A stretch of DNA of 64,000 nt from Akkermansia muciniphila (GTDB lineage: Bacteria > Verrucomicrobiota > Verrucomicrobiia > Limisphaerales > SIAT01): contig CAMDJP010000006.1 of the NCBI GenBank assembly GCA_945900775.1, forward strand, positions 1 through 64,000, given 5' to 3'. Below the pieces are notes generated by a model, which was given only the letters and a program-made list of their open reading frames with translations, ran no database searches and was not told the DNA's origin. Position numbers and translations under genes: made by a program. Positions 26,692 through 36,922 of the stretch are shown here, one piece after another (the first letter of the stretch is position 1; every line of letters begins with the position of its first letter).

Positions 26692-28713
26692 TCAGAGCTT
26701 CGCCGTCTTCTGCGCGGGCGCAGCGGCCTGTTTGAGCTTCTGATATTCGGCGTTGAGCTTATCTACCTTGGCCTGCTCCGTGATAATCGGCTTAGCGAGC
26801 TTCTCGGCTTCGCTCTTCGCGTTCTTGGCCTTGGCCTCCTCGCTCTTGATCTGGTCGCTCAACTGCTTCACACGCGCGGCGAGCTTCTCCTTCTCCTCTT
26901 TGGTCGTGGTCGTGACCTTCTTGGCGGCAGTCAGTTCATTGTTCGCGTTCTTGGCGGCAGCGAGGGCAGCGAGGTTCTCGGCTAACAGACGTTCCTGCTC
27001 ACGCTTCTTGGCGACGAGTTCCTCGCGGGCGCGGTAAAGACCGGTGTAGAACTGGCCGAGCTTGAGCTTCTCAACCGAGGCCTTGGCGGCGGCAAGCTCG
27101 AGCGGCCTGGGGTTCACCGCGGTTTTGGCGGTCGCGAGCGCAGCCGCAACGGCATCCGATTTCTTGGCGAGATCTTTGGCCGCGGGTGAATTCGTGGGCG
27201 CAGCAGCCAACTCGGCCTTGAACTTGTCCGCGTCCATCTGCGCAGCCGCTAGGGCGGCGACGGCCTTAACCCCAGCCGCTTCCTGTTCGAGCACGCGCTT
27301 TTGCGCAGCGGCGAGACGGTCGGCAATCATGAGCGGGTTCAGCGCGATTTCTCCGACGAGCAGACCGTTGGTAGCGTCCCAAACGGACACGTTGCCATTC
27401 CAGTCCGAGCCGATGACACGCGCGGCGTCGTGCGTGAAGGCCGCGCGAATGGGGATGTCGTTGGTGAAGGTGAAGGCGCGAAGATTGGAACCTTCGGCGC
27501 TCCACGCCACGGCGCGCTTGTCGCGGCCGGCGGTAACGAAGCGACCATCGTGCGCAATGTCGAGTGCGACGGCACCGCCGCTGTGAGCGGTAATGCTGCG
27601 GACGGCCGTCCCATCATCAACGTTCCAGAGCTTTACAGCGCCATCCTCACCGGCGGACGAAACGAGATTGGTGCCGCGCCACGCGATGGCCTGCACTGCG
27701 CCGCGGTGGCCGGCAAGCGTCTGCGCCTCTTCACCGCTGTCGGATTCCCAGACGTGCACCCCGCCGTTGCGATCGCCGGTGGCGAGCAGGCGGCTGTCGG
27801 GGCTGAATTCCATCGCGGTGACCCACTCGGTGTGTTTCTTAATCTTATGAATGAGATCGCCGGTCTTGCTGGAATAAATCTTCACCAGACGACCTGGGCC
27901 GCCGAGGGCGATCCACTTCTGGTCGGCGGAAATGTCAGCAGCGAGGACGGAGTCCAGCTCGTCACCGACGGTGATGACGCGTTCGCCCGAGGCGATATCC
28001 CACACGACGACGAGGCCGGCCTTGCTGCCGCGGCCGCCACCGCAGAGGAGCAGCTTGCCGTTGCGGCTGAACTTGAGGTCGCTCGGATAACCTTCGGGAA
28101 ACGGCAACACGCCGGACAGTTCAAGCGTATCGGTGTTGTAGAGTAACACCTGGCGCTGACCGCCCAGAGCGGCAATCGGCGCCCACGGGCTGCTGGCGAG
28201 GGCGGTGGAGACACTGGTGCGCTCGGTGCGAACGGCTGGCTCGAGGAGCAGTTCGCCGGGCATCGGCGGCGGACCCGCAGGGCGGCCGGTGGAGGCGCTG
28301 GCAAGGGTGAGGTCGACCTTCGGCCTGTTAGGGAGAACGGCCTTGCTGCCAGAATTCTCCAGCAAACCCCCGGCGATCCACTTGCGGATAGTCTCGATAT
28401 CGCCCGCGGAGATCTTGGCGGAATTCGGTGGCATCGTCGGCTCTTCGGCGTGGGTGATGACCTTGTAGAGCTTGCTAGAATCGGGGTTGCCGCCGGCGAC
28501 AACGCTACCAGAGCTGCCGCCCTTGATCAGCGCCGAGAAGGTGGACATGTCGAGGTCGCCCTTGGCCTTGTCAGGGTTGTGGCACTTGAGGCAGGCGTTA
28601 CGCAGGATGGGCATCACCTGATCATCGTAGGTGACTTTCTGGCCCTGCGCGGTGAGGGCGACGGCACCGAGGGCCGACGCGAGGAGCAAGGGAGAGATCT
28701 TCATAGACTTCAA
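26692..28713 (-). CDS. Planctomycete-type cytochrome c domain plus WD40 repeat protein
   Basis: CLKCHNPDKAKGDLDMSTFSALIKGGSSG haem motif; multiple WD40 blades; coiled-coil C-terminus. Confidence 0.92.
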   Translation of the reverse strand: MKSMKISPLLLASALGAVALTAQGQKVTYDDQVMPILRNACLKCHNPDKAKGDLDMSTFSALIKGGSSGSVVAGGNPDSSKLYKVITHAEEPTMPPNSAKISAGDIETIRKWIAGGLLENSGSKAVLPNRPKVDLTLASASTGRPAGPPPMPGELLLEPAVRTERTSVSTALASSPWAPIAALGGQRQVLLYNTDTLELSGVLPFPEGYPSDLKFSRNGKLLLCGGGRGSKAGLVVVWDIASGERVITVGDELDSVLAADISADQKWIALGGPGRLVKIYSSKTGDLIHKIKKHTEWVTAMEFSPDSRLLATGDRNGGVHVWESDSGEEAQTLAGHRGAVQAIAWRGTNLVSSAGEDGAVKLWNVDDGTAVRSITAHSGGAVALDIAHDGRFVTAGRDKRAVAWSAEGSNLRAFTFTNDIPIRAAFTHDAARVIGSDWNGNVSVWDATNGLLVGEIALNPLMIADRLAAAQKRVLEQEAAGVKAVAALAAAQMDADKFKAELAAAPTNSPAAKDLAKKSDAVAAALATAKTAVNPRPLELAAAKASVEKLKLGQFYTGLYRAREELVAKKREQERLLAENLAALAAAKNANNELTAAKKVTTTTKEEKEKLAARVKQLSDQIKSEEAKAKNAKSEAEKLAKPIITEQAKVDKLNAEYQKLKQAAAPAQKTAKL

Positions 28714-28726
28714 CAGGGTATGGCTT

Positions 28727-31162
28727 TTAGTGGTTGAAGAGGAATTCTTTGGAGTTCAGCAGCGACCAGAAGACGTCGTTGAGCACTTCGAGTTCCGGGC
28801 GGCCTTCCTTGAAGAATTCCATCAGCTCGGCCTGCTCCTTGGAGGTCGGTTTGCGCGTGAGGCAGCGGAGGTAGAGCTCCTCGATGATTTGTTCCGGTTT
28901 CTTTTTGTCGCGCAGGGAAGCTGCGACGGTGCCGCCAGCGGTGATCTTGGCGTTCACCGTCTCGCCATTGAGTAGGTGGAGAGCCTGCGAGAGGTTCGGC
29001 TCCATCTTCACCTCGCAGGAACACACGGTGTCGCGCGAGGCGCGGCCGAATGTGGTGAGGAAGAAGGTGCTGGTGCGGCCGTCCACGATCTCGACGGCAC
29101 TGGCACCGAGCGGCAGGCCGCGGAACTTCTCGCGGCCAGCGGTGACTTGGTTGATACAATCGAGCAGCACCTCGGCGCGCATGCGACGGATATTGCCCTT
29201 GGCGAAATTGCGCGTGTCTTCGCTGTTGGTCGCATTGGATTTGGCGGTGAGTTGGTAGGTACGCGAGGTGCAGATGTCGCGCACAAGCTTGCGGAAGTTG
29301 TAGCCGGAAGCGGCGAAGCGCTTGCCCATCTCATCGAGCAGTTCGGGGTTGGAGGGTGGATTGGAGATGCGCACGTCATCCACCGGCTCTACGATGCCTT
29401 GGCCGAGGAAGTGGGCCCAGACGATGTTCGCGAGATTCTTAGCAAAGAACGGATTCTCGGGTGAGGCGAGCCACTTGGCGAGCCATGCGCGGCGGTCCTC
29501 GCCGGTCTTCATCTCGGGCTGGTCGCCGCCGAGGTACTTCGGCTTCATGTCGCGGTTGCCGACCGGATGGCTTACGCCGCCGGAAGCGCGGTTGAAGACG
29601 ATCGTCTCGCGGTTGTCCTCGCCGGTCTTGCGGCCGACCTGTGCGAAGAAGGAGGCGAAGCTGTAGTAGTCGTTCATCGTCCAGCGGTCGAAGGGATGGT
29701 TATGGCACTGGGCGCACTGAATCCGCATGCCCATGAAAATCTGGGCGACGTTCTCGGTCATCTTCAACGTGTCGGTCTCGACCTTGTAGAAGTTACCGGC
29801 TGGGTTGGAGAAGGTACCGCCGGTGGAGGTGAGAAGGTCCTGCACCATCTCGTTCATCGGGCGGTTCTGGGCGAACTGGTCGGCCAGCCAGTCGTAGTAG
29901 TGCAGCGCCGACTTGTACTGGAAGCGGTTGTTGTCAGTGCGGACCTGGAGTAGCTCCGCCCACTTCATGACCCACATCTGAGTGAACTCCTTGCGCTCGA
30001 GCAGTTCATCCACCTTCTTCTCGCGCTTCTTCGGATCGACGTCGGCGCCGAAGGCTTGCACCTCCTCGATCGACGGTAGCTTGCCGACAATGTCGAGCGT
30101 GACACGGCGCAGATAGGTGGGGTCGTCGCACAACTCGGAGGGAGTGATGCGGATCTTCTTGAGCTTATTGTTGACCAGCGTGTCGATGTAATTGTTCTCC
30201 GGCACCTTCGGGAACACGAACTTCGCGTCCTTCGGAATGACGAGCACCTGCGAGCCGACCGAGAAATCCTCGTAGCGCGCGAGCACGAACGACTCGCCGC
30301 GCTTGTCCGCGGTCATCATGCCCGTCGGGCCGACCTTGGCAGCCACGTCGTTGCTGCTCATGTAGGAGGCCATATCCGTCACGTCGCGGTCCGTGCCGTC
30401 GGAATAAATGGCGCGCACGGTGAGCCGCTGGCTGGCGCCCGCCCCCTCGAGCACCGACTGCGTGGGATGAATCTCGAGGCCGATTACCTTGGCGACGCTG
30501 GAGGGGTCCTTCGGCCCGCCGGCCTTCAGCCATCTCACAATCGTCTGATAAAGCGGACTGGCGGAAGTAAAACGCTCGCCACCGGTGTGCGGCACGCGGC
30601 CGACGGCCTTTTCGAGAATAAGACTATCGTCGGGCAAGGCGAGATTGATGCGGCGGCCGAGGTTCTCACGAGTCACACGATGGTAATCGCCGTCAGGATC
30701 GTAGCCGAAGAGCGAGAGGCGAAATCCGTCCTTACCACGGGCCGCGCCGTGGCAGCTGCCGGTGTTGCAGCCAGCCTTGTTTAAGACCGGCATCACGTCG
30801 AGGCTGAAGCTGGCCGGCCACTCGATGGCAGACTGCTCGACCTTCACCGGCACGGTGAGGCTCTTGCCGTCGAACTGAACAGTGAGCGTGGTCTGGCCGT
30901 CGGCGGCGGGGCGCACGATGAACTCCTTGTCCATCACGGCCGTCTTCTTATCGGCAAAAGTGTAGCTCGCCTTCGCCGTCACGTCCTGCGTGGTGGCGTC
31001 AGAATAGACGGCCTGCACGACGACAGACTGTTTGTCCTGCTTGGCGGTGAGGTTGATATTCGCGGGATGCGCGCGGACCTCCACGAGGGTCGGCGCGGCT
31101 TGCACAGCCAGCGGTACCGCCAGCAACAGTCCGGCCAACCAGTTCGTCACGTTCAACTTCAT
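28727..31162 (-). CDS. DUF1549/DUF1553 domain protein with Ig-like domains
   Basis: GCNTGSCHGAARGKDGFRLSLFGYDP, RIQCAQCHNHPFDRWTMNDYY, NPFFAKNLANIVWAHFLGQGIVEPVDDVR, LHLLNGE; start at MKLNVTNWLAGLLL preferred. Confidence 0.92.
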   Translation of the reverse strand: MKLNVTNWLAGLLLAVPLAVQAAPTLVEVRAHPANINLTAKQDKQSVVVQAVYSDATTQDVTAKASYTFADKKTAVMDKEFIVRPAADGQTTLTVQFDGKSLTVPVKVEQSAIEWPASFSLDVMPVLNKAGCNTGSCHGAARGKDGFRLSLFGYDPDGDYHRVTRENLGRRINLALPDDSLILEKAVGRVPHTGGERFTSASPLYQTIVRWLKAGGPKDPSSVAKVIGLEIHPTQSVLEGAGASQRLTVRAIYSDGTDRDVTDMASYMSSNDVAAKVGPTGMMTADKRGESFVLARYEDFSVGSQVLVIPKDAKFVFPKVPENNYIDTLVNNKLKKIRITPSELCDDPTYLRRVTLDIVGKLPSIEEVQAFGADVDPKKREKKVDELLERKEFTQMWVMKWAELLQVRTDNNRFQYKSALHYYDWLADQFAQNRPMNEMVQDLLTSTGGTFSNPAGNFYKVETDTLKMTENVAQIFMGMRIQCAQCHNHPFDRWTMNDYYSFASFFAQVGRKTGEDNRETIVFNRASGGVSHPVGNRDMKPKYLGGDQPEMKTGEDRRAWLAKWLASPENPFFAKNLANIVWAHFLGQGIVEPVDDVRISNPPSNPELLDEMGKRFAASGYNFRKLVRDICTSRTYQLTAKSNATNSEDTRNFAKGNIRRMRAEVLLDCINQVTAGREKFRGLPLGASAVEIVDGRTSTFFLTTFGRASRDTVCSCEVKMEPNLSQALHLLNGETVNAKITAGGTVAASLRDKKKPEQIIEELYLRCLTRKPTSKEQAELMEFFKEGRPELEVLNDVFWSLLNSKEFLFNH

Positions 31163-31211
31163 AGCTCGTTCTCCTGAATCTTCTGAAACGGTCCTTGGGT
31201 CTGCAAAATGG

Positions 31212-33578
31212 TTACTTGCTGATCGCGGTTTTCTTCGCCGGAACGGCGGGCTTGACCGGCGCCTGGTCGGCAGGCGGACGCGGGGCGTCGATTCGGAACA
31301 TGCCACCCGCACCGACGCTCTGGGTGATAATCTCGTTGTTCTTCTTGATCGCCACGGAGCAGACCAGCGTGCGGTGCAAGCCGCGCGTGGCATTCGTGGT
31401 CGTGGTCACGTCGAAGATTACCTCTTTGGCGTCTTTGGTGATGAGCTTGGGCGTGGTGACGGCGCCCGAGGGCAGGCCATTGAGCTGGATTTCGGCCTCG
31501 CCGTCGAAGGGCGTCTTCTGGTCGAGCTTGCAGACGACCTTGCCAGCGCTACCGCGGACGATGGCGGTCATCTCGATGCGGCCCTCCACGAATGGCTCGG
31601 ACACGGCAAAGTTGGCGAGCTGCGAGCTAGCGTAGCCGGTGCCGTTGCTCACGCTGCTGCTCCCGAGCACGGCAATCTTCCAATCGCGGACTTGGGCACT
31701 GGCAGCGGCGTTGAGCGGGTAATCGGCGCTCGCTTGACCGGCGGGGATGATAATCTCCGACGGCGAACCGATGCCGGGCGGGTTGAAGAGCATCTTCACG
31801 GTAATCGGCGCGTCAAAGCCGGCCTTGCGCGTAGCGACGACCTTAAGGTTCATCGCGGCGTTCTGCGCGAGCGCGGCTTTCGGCTCGACGATGTCCAGCT
31901 TGAAAGGCAACTCCTCGACGACGGCCACGGCGATTTTATCGGAATAGGTGACGTAGTACACGCCATCGTTGCCATTCTGCACGAGATCATAGTTCTGCCA
32001 GACGCAGCCGGAGATTTCGCGGCCGTCCTTGCCGGAAGTGGTGAGCCGCGCGGTGATGCTCGCGAGCTTGCCAGCGACAGGCGCATCGCCGCGAGCCTCG
32101 AAGACAATCGGCACTACGGTGAGCCCAGCGGGAATTTGATCCGCGTGCATCGTGATGCCGGCGGGGAAGTCGGCGTTGCCCATCACGAGGTCGCCGCTGA
32201 AGTTGCTCCGGCGAACGGTCATCAGCGTGGCGAAACGGTTGCCGCGGGCGACGATGATGGATTTGCGCGTCTGCGTGTCGTAACGAGCGGTGTCCTGCAC
32301 GTAGAGGGTGAGGTCGGCCTTCACCGGCGCGAACTCGACGCGATAGGTGTGGTCGGGGCCGCCTTTACCGAGGTGGTCAGCGACCTTCACGAGATACGCG
32401 CCATCGGCCGGCACGGTGAAGCGCACGTAGCTGTCCGCGCCACCGGAATCGTCGTTGGTAGCGATTGTGGCGCCATCGGCGTTGGCAATGATGAGGAGCG
32501 AGTCGAGCGGCGAACGGACGCGGCGAGCGTAGACATTCACGTCGTACACTTCACCCTTCTTGGCCTTGAACCGGAACCAATCGGTGTCACCGTTTTTCTC
32601 GATGATTCCGTTGAAGGCCACGGGCAGTTCCAACTCGGTCACATTGGCGGTGGTGGACTCGTTGTTCGGCTCGGCCTCGAGGACGTTGGGGTAATCCACC
32701 ACGCGCACCAAGTTGGCCGAAGGCGCAATCAACCCGTTCTGCTCCGCGAAAACACCCTGCTGGTAGGACGACGAGTTCGGAAGCGTGACGGCCTGCGTAA
32801 ATTCGCCGACAGCATCGCCGATGAACTTCACCTGCAGCTTCTCGCCCGATTTGCCGCCGGCTGGATAAACCGCCGTGGGACGAGGGAAGTTGCCGACGTG
32901 AAGCTGATAAAGGCTGAGAACGCCGTAGGAGCTCTCTCGCACCTCGACGGTGTACGCGCCATCCATCGCCGCCGTGATGGTGGCGAAGCAATCCTGAATA
33001 AAGAGCGGCGTGTCATCGGACTTGGCGAGCACTTTGCCGTTCGGGTCCTTGATCGAAATGTACGGGTCGGCGAAGCTGCGGCCGAGGCGCATGCCGGTCA
33101 CCTCGGCTGCAAGGCGCTGGCCTTTCTTGAGGTCCACCGCGTAGGCGTCCACCGTCTCCTGCGCGACGGAACCGGTGACGGTGACGTTGAGCGGGAGTTT
33201 CTGAATCGGCTCGCCCTTCTTCACTACGGCCTTCTCCACGATGGGAAACGCGCCGACATAGAAGGTGCGCAGGTCGGAGACTCCGCCAGCGGTGCGCAGG
33301 CGGACGCGCTGCTCGCCCAGCGGGCAGTCGGCCGCGACCTTTACGCGGACCTTCACGGCGGTGTCGGACTTCTCCTCGATTTTGAGAACCTCGACGCCGG
33401 GCGCGTACAGAAGCACCTCCTGTGCGTCATCGAGCCGTAGACCGTTGAAAGTGAGCACGGCTTCGGTGCCGCGCTGCAACCCCGCCGGCGAAGTCGAGGT
33501 GAGTTTCGGATCCACGGCCCAGACAGCCGTCGCGGTGCTGAGCGCAAGCAGGAACACCAGTTTCGACATCTCTTTCAT
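31212..33578 (-). CDS. Secreted protein with pre-peptidase C-terminal (PPC)-like and Ig-like domains
   Basis: Signal peptide; VLEAEPNNESTTANVTELELPVAFNGIIEKNGDTDWFRFKAKKGEVYDVNVYA typical PPC pattern. Confidence 0.88.
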   Translation of the reverse strand: MKEMSKLVFLLALSTATAVWAVDPKLTSTSPAGLQRGTEAVLTFNGLRLDDAQEVLLYAPGVEVLKIEEKSDTAVKVRVKVAADCPLGEQRVRLRTAGGVSDLRTFYVGAFPIVEKAVVKKGEPIQKLPLNVTVTGSVAQETVDAYAVDLKKGQRLAAEVTGMRLGRSFADPYISIKDPNGKVLAKSDDTPLFIQDCFATITAAMDGAYTVEVRESSYGVLSLYQLHVGNFPRPTAVYPAGGKSGEKLQVKFIGDAVGEFTQAVTLPNSSSYQQGVFAEQNGLIAPSANLVRVVDYPNVLEAEPNNESTTANVTELELPVAFNGIIEKNGDTDWFRFKAKKGEVYDVNVYARRVRSPLDSLLIIANADGATIATNDDSGGADSYVRFTVPADGAYLVKVADHLGKGGPDHTYRVEFAPVKADLTLYVQDTARYDTQTRKSIIVARGNRFATLMTVRRSNFSGDLVMGNADFPAGITMHADQIPAGLTVVPIVFEARGDAPVAGKLASITARLTTSGKDGREISGCVWQNYDLVQNGNDGVYYVTYSDKIAVAVVEELPFKLDIVEPKAALAQNAAMNLKVVATRKAGFDAPITVKMLFNPPGIGSPSEIIIPAGQASADYPLNAAASAQVRDWKIAVLGSSSVSNGTGYASSQLANFAVSEPFVEGRIEMTAIVRGSAGKVVCKLDQKTPFDGEAEIQLNGLPSGAVTTPKLITKDAKEVIFDVTTTTNATRGLHRTLVCSVAIKKNNEIITQSVGAGGMFRIDAPRPPADQAPVKPAVPAKKTAISK

Positions 33579-33593
33579 AGTTTAGAAAAAGGC

Positions 33594-33619
33594 GGGGCAA
33601 TATCCTCGGACATTGCCCC
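33594..33619 (-). terminator. Intercistronic hairpin (terminator or attenuator)
   Basis: GGGGCAAT...ATTGCCCC 8-bp arms followed on minus strand by CGCCTTTTTC; lies just upstream of the 33578 start. Confidence 0.65.
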
Positions 33620-33677
33620 GGCCGTTAATGCTATTTTTTCGGACAGCAAATTCAGGTTTCGTTTTCGACCCGGACCA

Positions 33678-35009
33678 TCAGGCCAGCAGGTCTTTCTCGG
33701 GATGTCCGGTGCCGTCGGTGACGATGGACTGCGGACGGCCCCCGGGGGACATCAGACGCTTCTCCGGGTCAATGCCCATGAGGCCGAACACGGTGGAGGC
33801 ATAGCCGTCCACGGTGAGTGGCGAATTGTCTGGCTCGGCACCGGTAGCGTCGGAGGCGCCGTGGATATAACCACGCTTCACGCCGCCACCCGCCATCACG
33901 ATGCTGAACACTTTCGGCCAGTGGTCGCGGCCGGCGGTGCCGTTGATTTTCGGCGTGCGGCCGAACTCAGAAGTGACAGTCACTAGGGTGCTATCGAGCA
34001 ATCCGCGCTGGTCGAGGTCGCGGATGAGCGCCGCGAAGGCTTGGTCGAACGACGGCATCTGGTTGTCCATCGCCCGCTTGATGTTGTCGTGCATGTCCCA
34101 GCCACCGAAGGTGAGGCTGACGAAACGCACGCCAGACTCCACGAGGCGGCGAGCCATGATCATACGTTGGCCCGCGGTGTTGCGGCCGTAATCATCGCGT
34201 AGCTTGGCGTCTTCCTTCTCGAGGTCGAAGGCGGCGCGAGCGGCCTCAGAGCTGATCATCGAGTAGGCGCGCTGGTAGAAACTGTCCATGCCGTCGAGCA
34301 CGTCAGCCTTCTCGAGGCCGCTGAAGTGAGCGTCCACGGCCGCACGCATCTTGCGGCGGGTCTCGAAGCGCTTGTCATCGATGCCCCCGGGCAGCGAGAG
34401 ATCGCGCACTTTGAAGCTCGCATTGCCTGGATCTGCACCGAGGCTGAATGCGCCAAAAGCGGAACCAAGGTATCCCGTGCCACCATTGGCGCTAACGCTC
34501 GGGATGGCGACGTACGCTGGGAGGTTTTTGCGGGGACCGAACTCGTGGGACACCACGCTGCCGATGCTCGGGTACTCGAGGGCTGGGCTCGGGCGATTGC
34601 CGGTCATCATGTTGTGCGTGCCGCGCTCGTGGGCCGCCTCGCCGTGGGTCATCGAGCGGACGACCGTGATCTTGTCAGCAATCTTCGCGGTGTTCTTCAT
34701 GTTCTCGGAGAAGAACTCGCCCGTAGAGGTCTTCACCGTGCCGAGCGGGCCGCGGTATTCGACCGGCGCCAGATACTTCGGGTCGAACGACTCCTGATGC
34801 GCCATGCCGCCCGGCAGATAAATCTGGATGACCGACTTGGCTTTGCCTTCCTTGCTCGGTTGCCCAGCTTCAGAGGCCTGCAGACGGAAGAAGTCGCCCA
34901 TCGTCAGGCCCAGGCCGCCCAGCGCACCGACGTAGAGGAAATCGCGGCGACTCGGGTTCCAAGTGTGTTCAGGGCTATTGCACCAACCGGACCTGTTCAG
35001 CTTTTTCAT
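33678..35009 (-). CDS. DUF1501 (sulfatase-like) domain protein
   Basis: TAT-like RRDFLYVGALGGLGL, IQIYLPGGMAHQESFDPK, VTVTSEFGRTPKINGTAGRDHWPKVFSIVMAGGGVKRG. Confidence 0.95.
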   Translation of the reverse strand: MKKLNRSGWCNSPEHTWNPSRRDFLYVGALGGLGLTMGDFFRLQASEAGQPSKEGKAKSVIQIYLPGGMAHQESFDPKYLAPVEYRGPLGTVKTSTGEFFSENMKNTAKIADKITVVRSMTHGEAAHERGTHNMMTGNRPSPALEYPSIGSVVSHEFGPRKNLPAYVAIPSVSANGGTGYLGSAFGAFSLGADPGNASFKVRDLSLPGGIDDKRFETRRKMRAAVDAHFSGLEKADVLDGMDSFYQRAYSMISSEAARAAFDLEKEDAKLRDDYGRNTAGQRMIMARRLVESGVRFVSLTFGGWDMHDNIKRAMDNQMPSFDQAFAALIRDLDQRGLLDSTLVTVTSEFGRTPKINGTAGRDHWPKVFSIVMAGGGVKRGYIHGASDATGAEPDNSPLTVDGYASTVFGLMGIDPEKRLMSPGGRPQSIVTDGTGHPEKDLLA

Positions 35010-35142
35010 AAATTTGGTTATTCTGTTCCTATTTTGGCTCGGCTTTGACTTCGGTGAGAATGACTACATTCAACCCCTTTGGCAACTTTTTATTGGCCTT
35101 GAGACAACCCTCTACGTCACATGTTTTCGGGGGAGAGAAAGG

Positions 35143-35976
35143 ATGTTTTTATGGAAAACCATTGCCGACAATGCCTCCTTCATCTTCAATCCTGCCGTGC
35201 GCCTTGCCTTCCTCATCCTCACCGGGGTCCTGCTGGGATTCCAGCCAGCCCACGCCGCCCAGACGGCTTATAGCTTTGATGAATTCTTGGTCGCTCCGCT
35301 TCGGATTCATCTTCTCACCGCCAAAGACGTGCCGGCGCTGCACACCACGCTGGTCGAGTCGGACATCCAGCGCATCCTCGTCAAGGTGAACAAGGTCTGG
35401 GCCGCCGCCGGCGTCCATTTCTACGTCGAATCGATCCTGAAAGAAGAGGCCGTGCGGCAGAATCTCTTCGATAAAGAGGTGGCGAAGACCGAGTTGGCTT
35501 GGGTCAAACGGCATTATCCGGAGAAATCCCGAATCACCAACGCGTTCAATATCTATTACATCAAGCAATTCGGCGTGAACGGCGTTTATTTTCCGGATTC
35601 CATCTTCGTGAAGGACACCGCCTCGCTGCGGAAGGTGGAGAACGGGCTCGATGAACCGCTGCCGCGGGTCACCTCCCACGAACTTGGCCACGCCCTGAGC
35701 CTGCCGCACCGCCAAAATGTGACGAACCTGATGGCCTCGGGCACCAGCGGTTTTGCATTTGATGCCGCGGAAATCGAGCGAGCGCGGGCCGCCGCACGCA
35801 GGTTTAACTGGATCAAGCCCGCCGGAGTGCTCCTCGCCGAAGCCGACCGCCTCTTCGGCCAGGGGCAGAAGTCCGAGGCGCTAAAAATCTACCAGATCCT
35901 CGCCCTGCTTCCACTCGAGTCCCCTCAACTCACACAGGTTCGCCAGCGGCTCAAAAACGCCAAAGTAGCGCCGTAA
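35143..35976 (+). CDS. Secreted matrixin-like zinc metalloprotease
   Basis: VTSHELGHALSLPHRQNVTNLMASG (HExxHxxxxxH); signal peptide from internal ATG 35143 preceded by gggagagaaagg. Confidence 0.8.
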   Translation: MFLWKTIADNASFIFNPAVRLAFLILTGVLLGFQPAHAAQTAYSFDEFLVAPLRIHLLTAKDVPALHTTLVESDIQRILVKVNKVWAAAGVHFYVESILKEEAVRQNLFDKEVAKTELAWVKRHYPEKSRITNAFNIYYIKQFGVNGVYFPDSIFVKDTASLRKVENGLDEPLPRVTSHELGHALSLPHRQNVTNLMASGTSGFAFDAAEIERARAAARRFNWIKPAGVLLAEADRLFGQGQKSEALKIYQILALLPLESPQLTQVRQRLKNAKVAP

Positions 35977-36064
35977 ACCCTCCCGCGTCCGATACCCGCG
36001 CCGATACCTCCGGTACGCATGCTGGCGCCTAAAGTCTAAGCGCCGAGGCCTGATGGCGTATTTA

Positions 36065-36083
36065 TTATCGATTGCATCGATAA
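36065..36083. promoter_or_regulatory. Perfect 19-bp palindrome TTATCGAT-TGC-ATCGATAA between convergent genes
   Basis: Direct reading; 8-bp arms with 3-nt spacer; no U-tract. Confidence 0.4.
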
Positions 36084-36121
36084 CGCCGTTAGATTTGTGC
36101 GAAATGACGCTGGATAACCCG

Positions 36122-36766
36122 TCAGCGCCGAAAAGAGGGGGTCAGCGGACGGACGAAATGCTTGCCCCAGACCGCAGTTCGCCCGAAGTGGGCGTCCATC
36201 TCCAGTTCAACTAGCAACTGCCATTGCTGCGTGGCCATTGGGGACGCATCCGGTCGCCGCCGAGTCTGCTCGCCCAGTGCCTGGTCGATACCGGTGATGA
36301 TGCTGCGCGCAGTCATCTGGACATCCGTAAGATTGGCACCTGCAGGATGGGTTGGGCTTAGTGTCGGTGCGGCCGGCACCTGACCGTAGAGGATGGAGTG
36401 ACCTTGCGATGCCGGAACCGGCGGGGGTGGTTGCGGGATGTTGGCGACGCGGGCGTAGTCCTGACGCAGCGCTAGGAGCGTCCCGCGAGAGAAGTGGACG
36501 AAGGCGATCCGCGACGGAACGCAGGAGGGCAGGTAATTCGGATTCGACGCCGAGACGTGCGTCGGCGGTGCGTAGCTCTCGCTGGTGGAGGGGTAATGGT
36601 GGAAGTAGATCATCCCGCGTTGATGCAGGGTGATCCCGTCAGGGCTGGGGCCGAACGATTCCCGGCCATAAATGTCCGCCTCGAGGAAGGTACCATCGCG
36701 GAAGACGAACTGGCGGGCATGGGCGCTGAGGGTGAGGATCAGCAGGACGACGGACAGGCTTTTCAT
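36122..36766 (-). CDS. Secreted hypothetical protein
   Basis: Signal peptide MKSLSVVLLILTLSAHARQFVFRDGTFLEADIYG. Confidence 0.65.
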   Translation of the reverse strand: MKSLSVVLLILTLSAHARQFVFRDGTFLEADIYGRESFGPSPDGITLHQRGMIYFHHYPSTSESYAPPTHVSASNPNYLPSCVPSRIAFVHFSRGTLLALRQDYARVANIPQPPPPVPASQGHSILYGQVPAAPTLSPTHPAGANLTDVQMTARSIITGIDQALGEQTRRRPDASPMATQQWQLLVELEMDAHFGRTAVWGKHFVRPLTPSFRR

Positions 36767-36922
36767 CGCATTTCTCCGTGGGTTGGGATGGCTTTGTGAT
36801 TCTAATATATACTTCGCTATGAATTAGGCAACCTTTCACAGAATTTTATTTTTTCTCAAAGAACCGCCCTTCTGTCAGAAATGTCAGCGATGTATGCTAT
36901 AGTGCTATCAAAGGCATCCGAT

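Noticed and set aside
31032-33440. 802-aa plus-strand ORF
   Set aside because: Antisense to the PPC/Ig-like protein, which has a signal peptide and domain motifs; length alone is not evidence in GC-rich DNA
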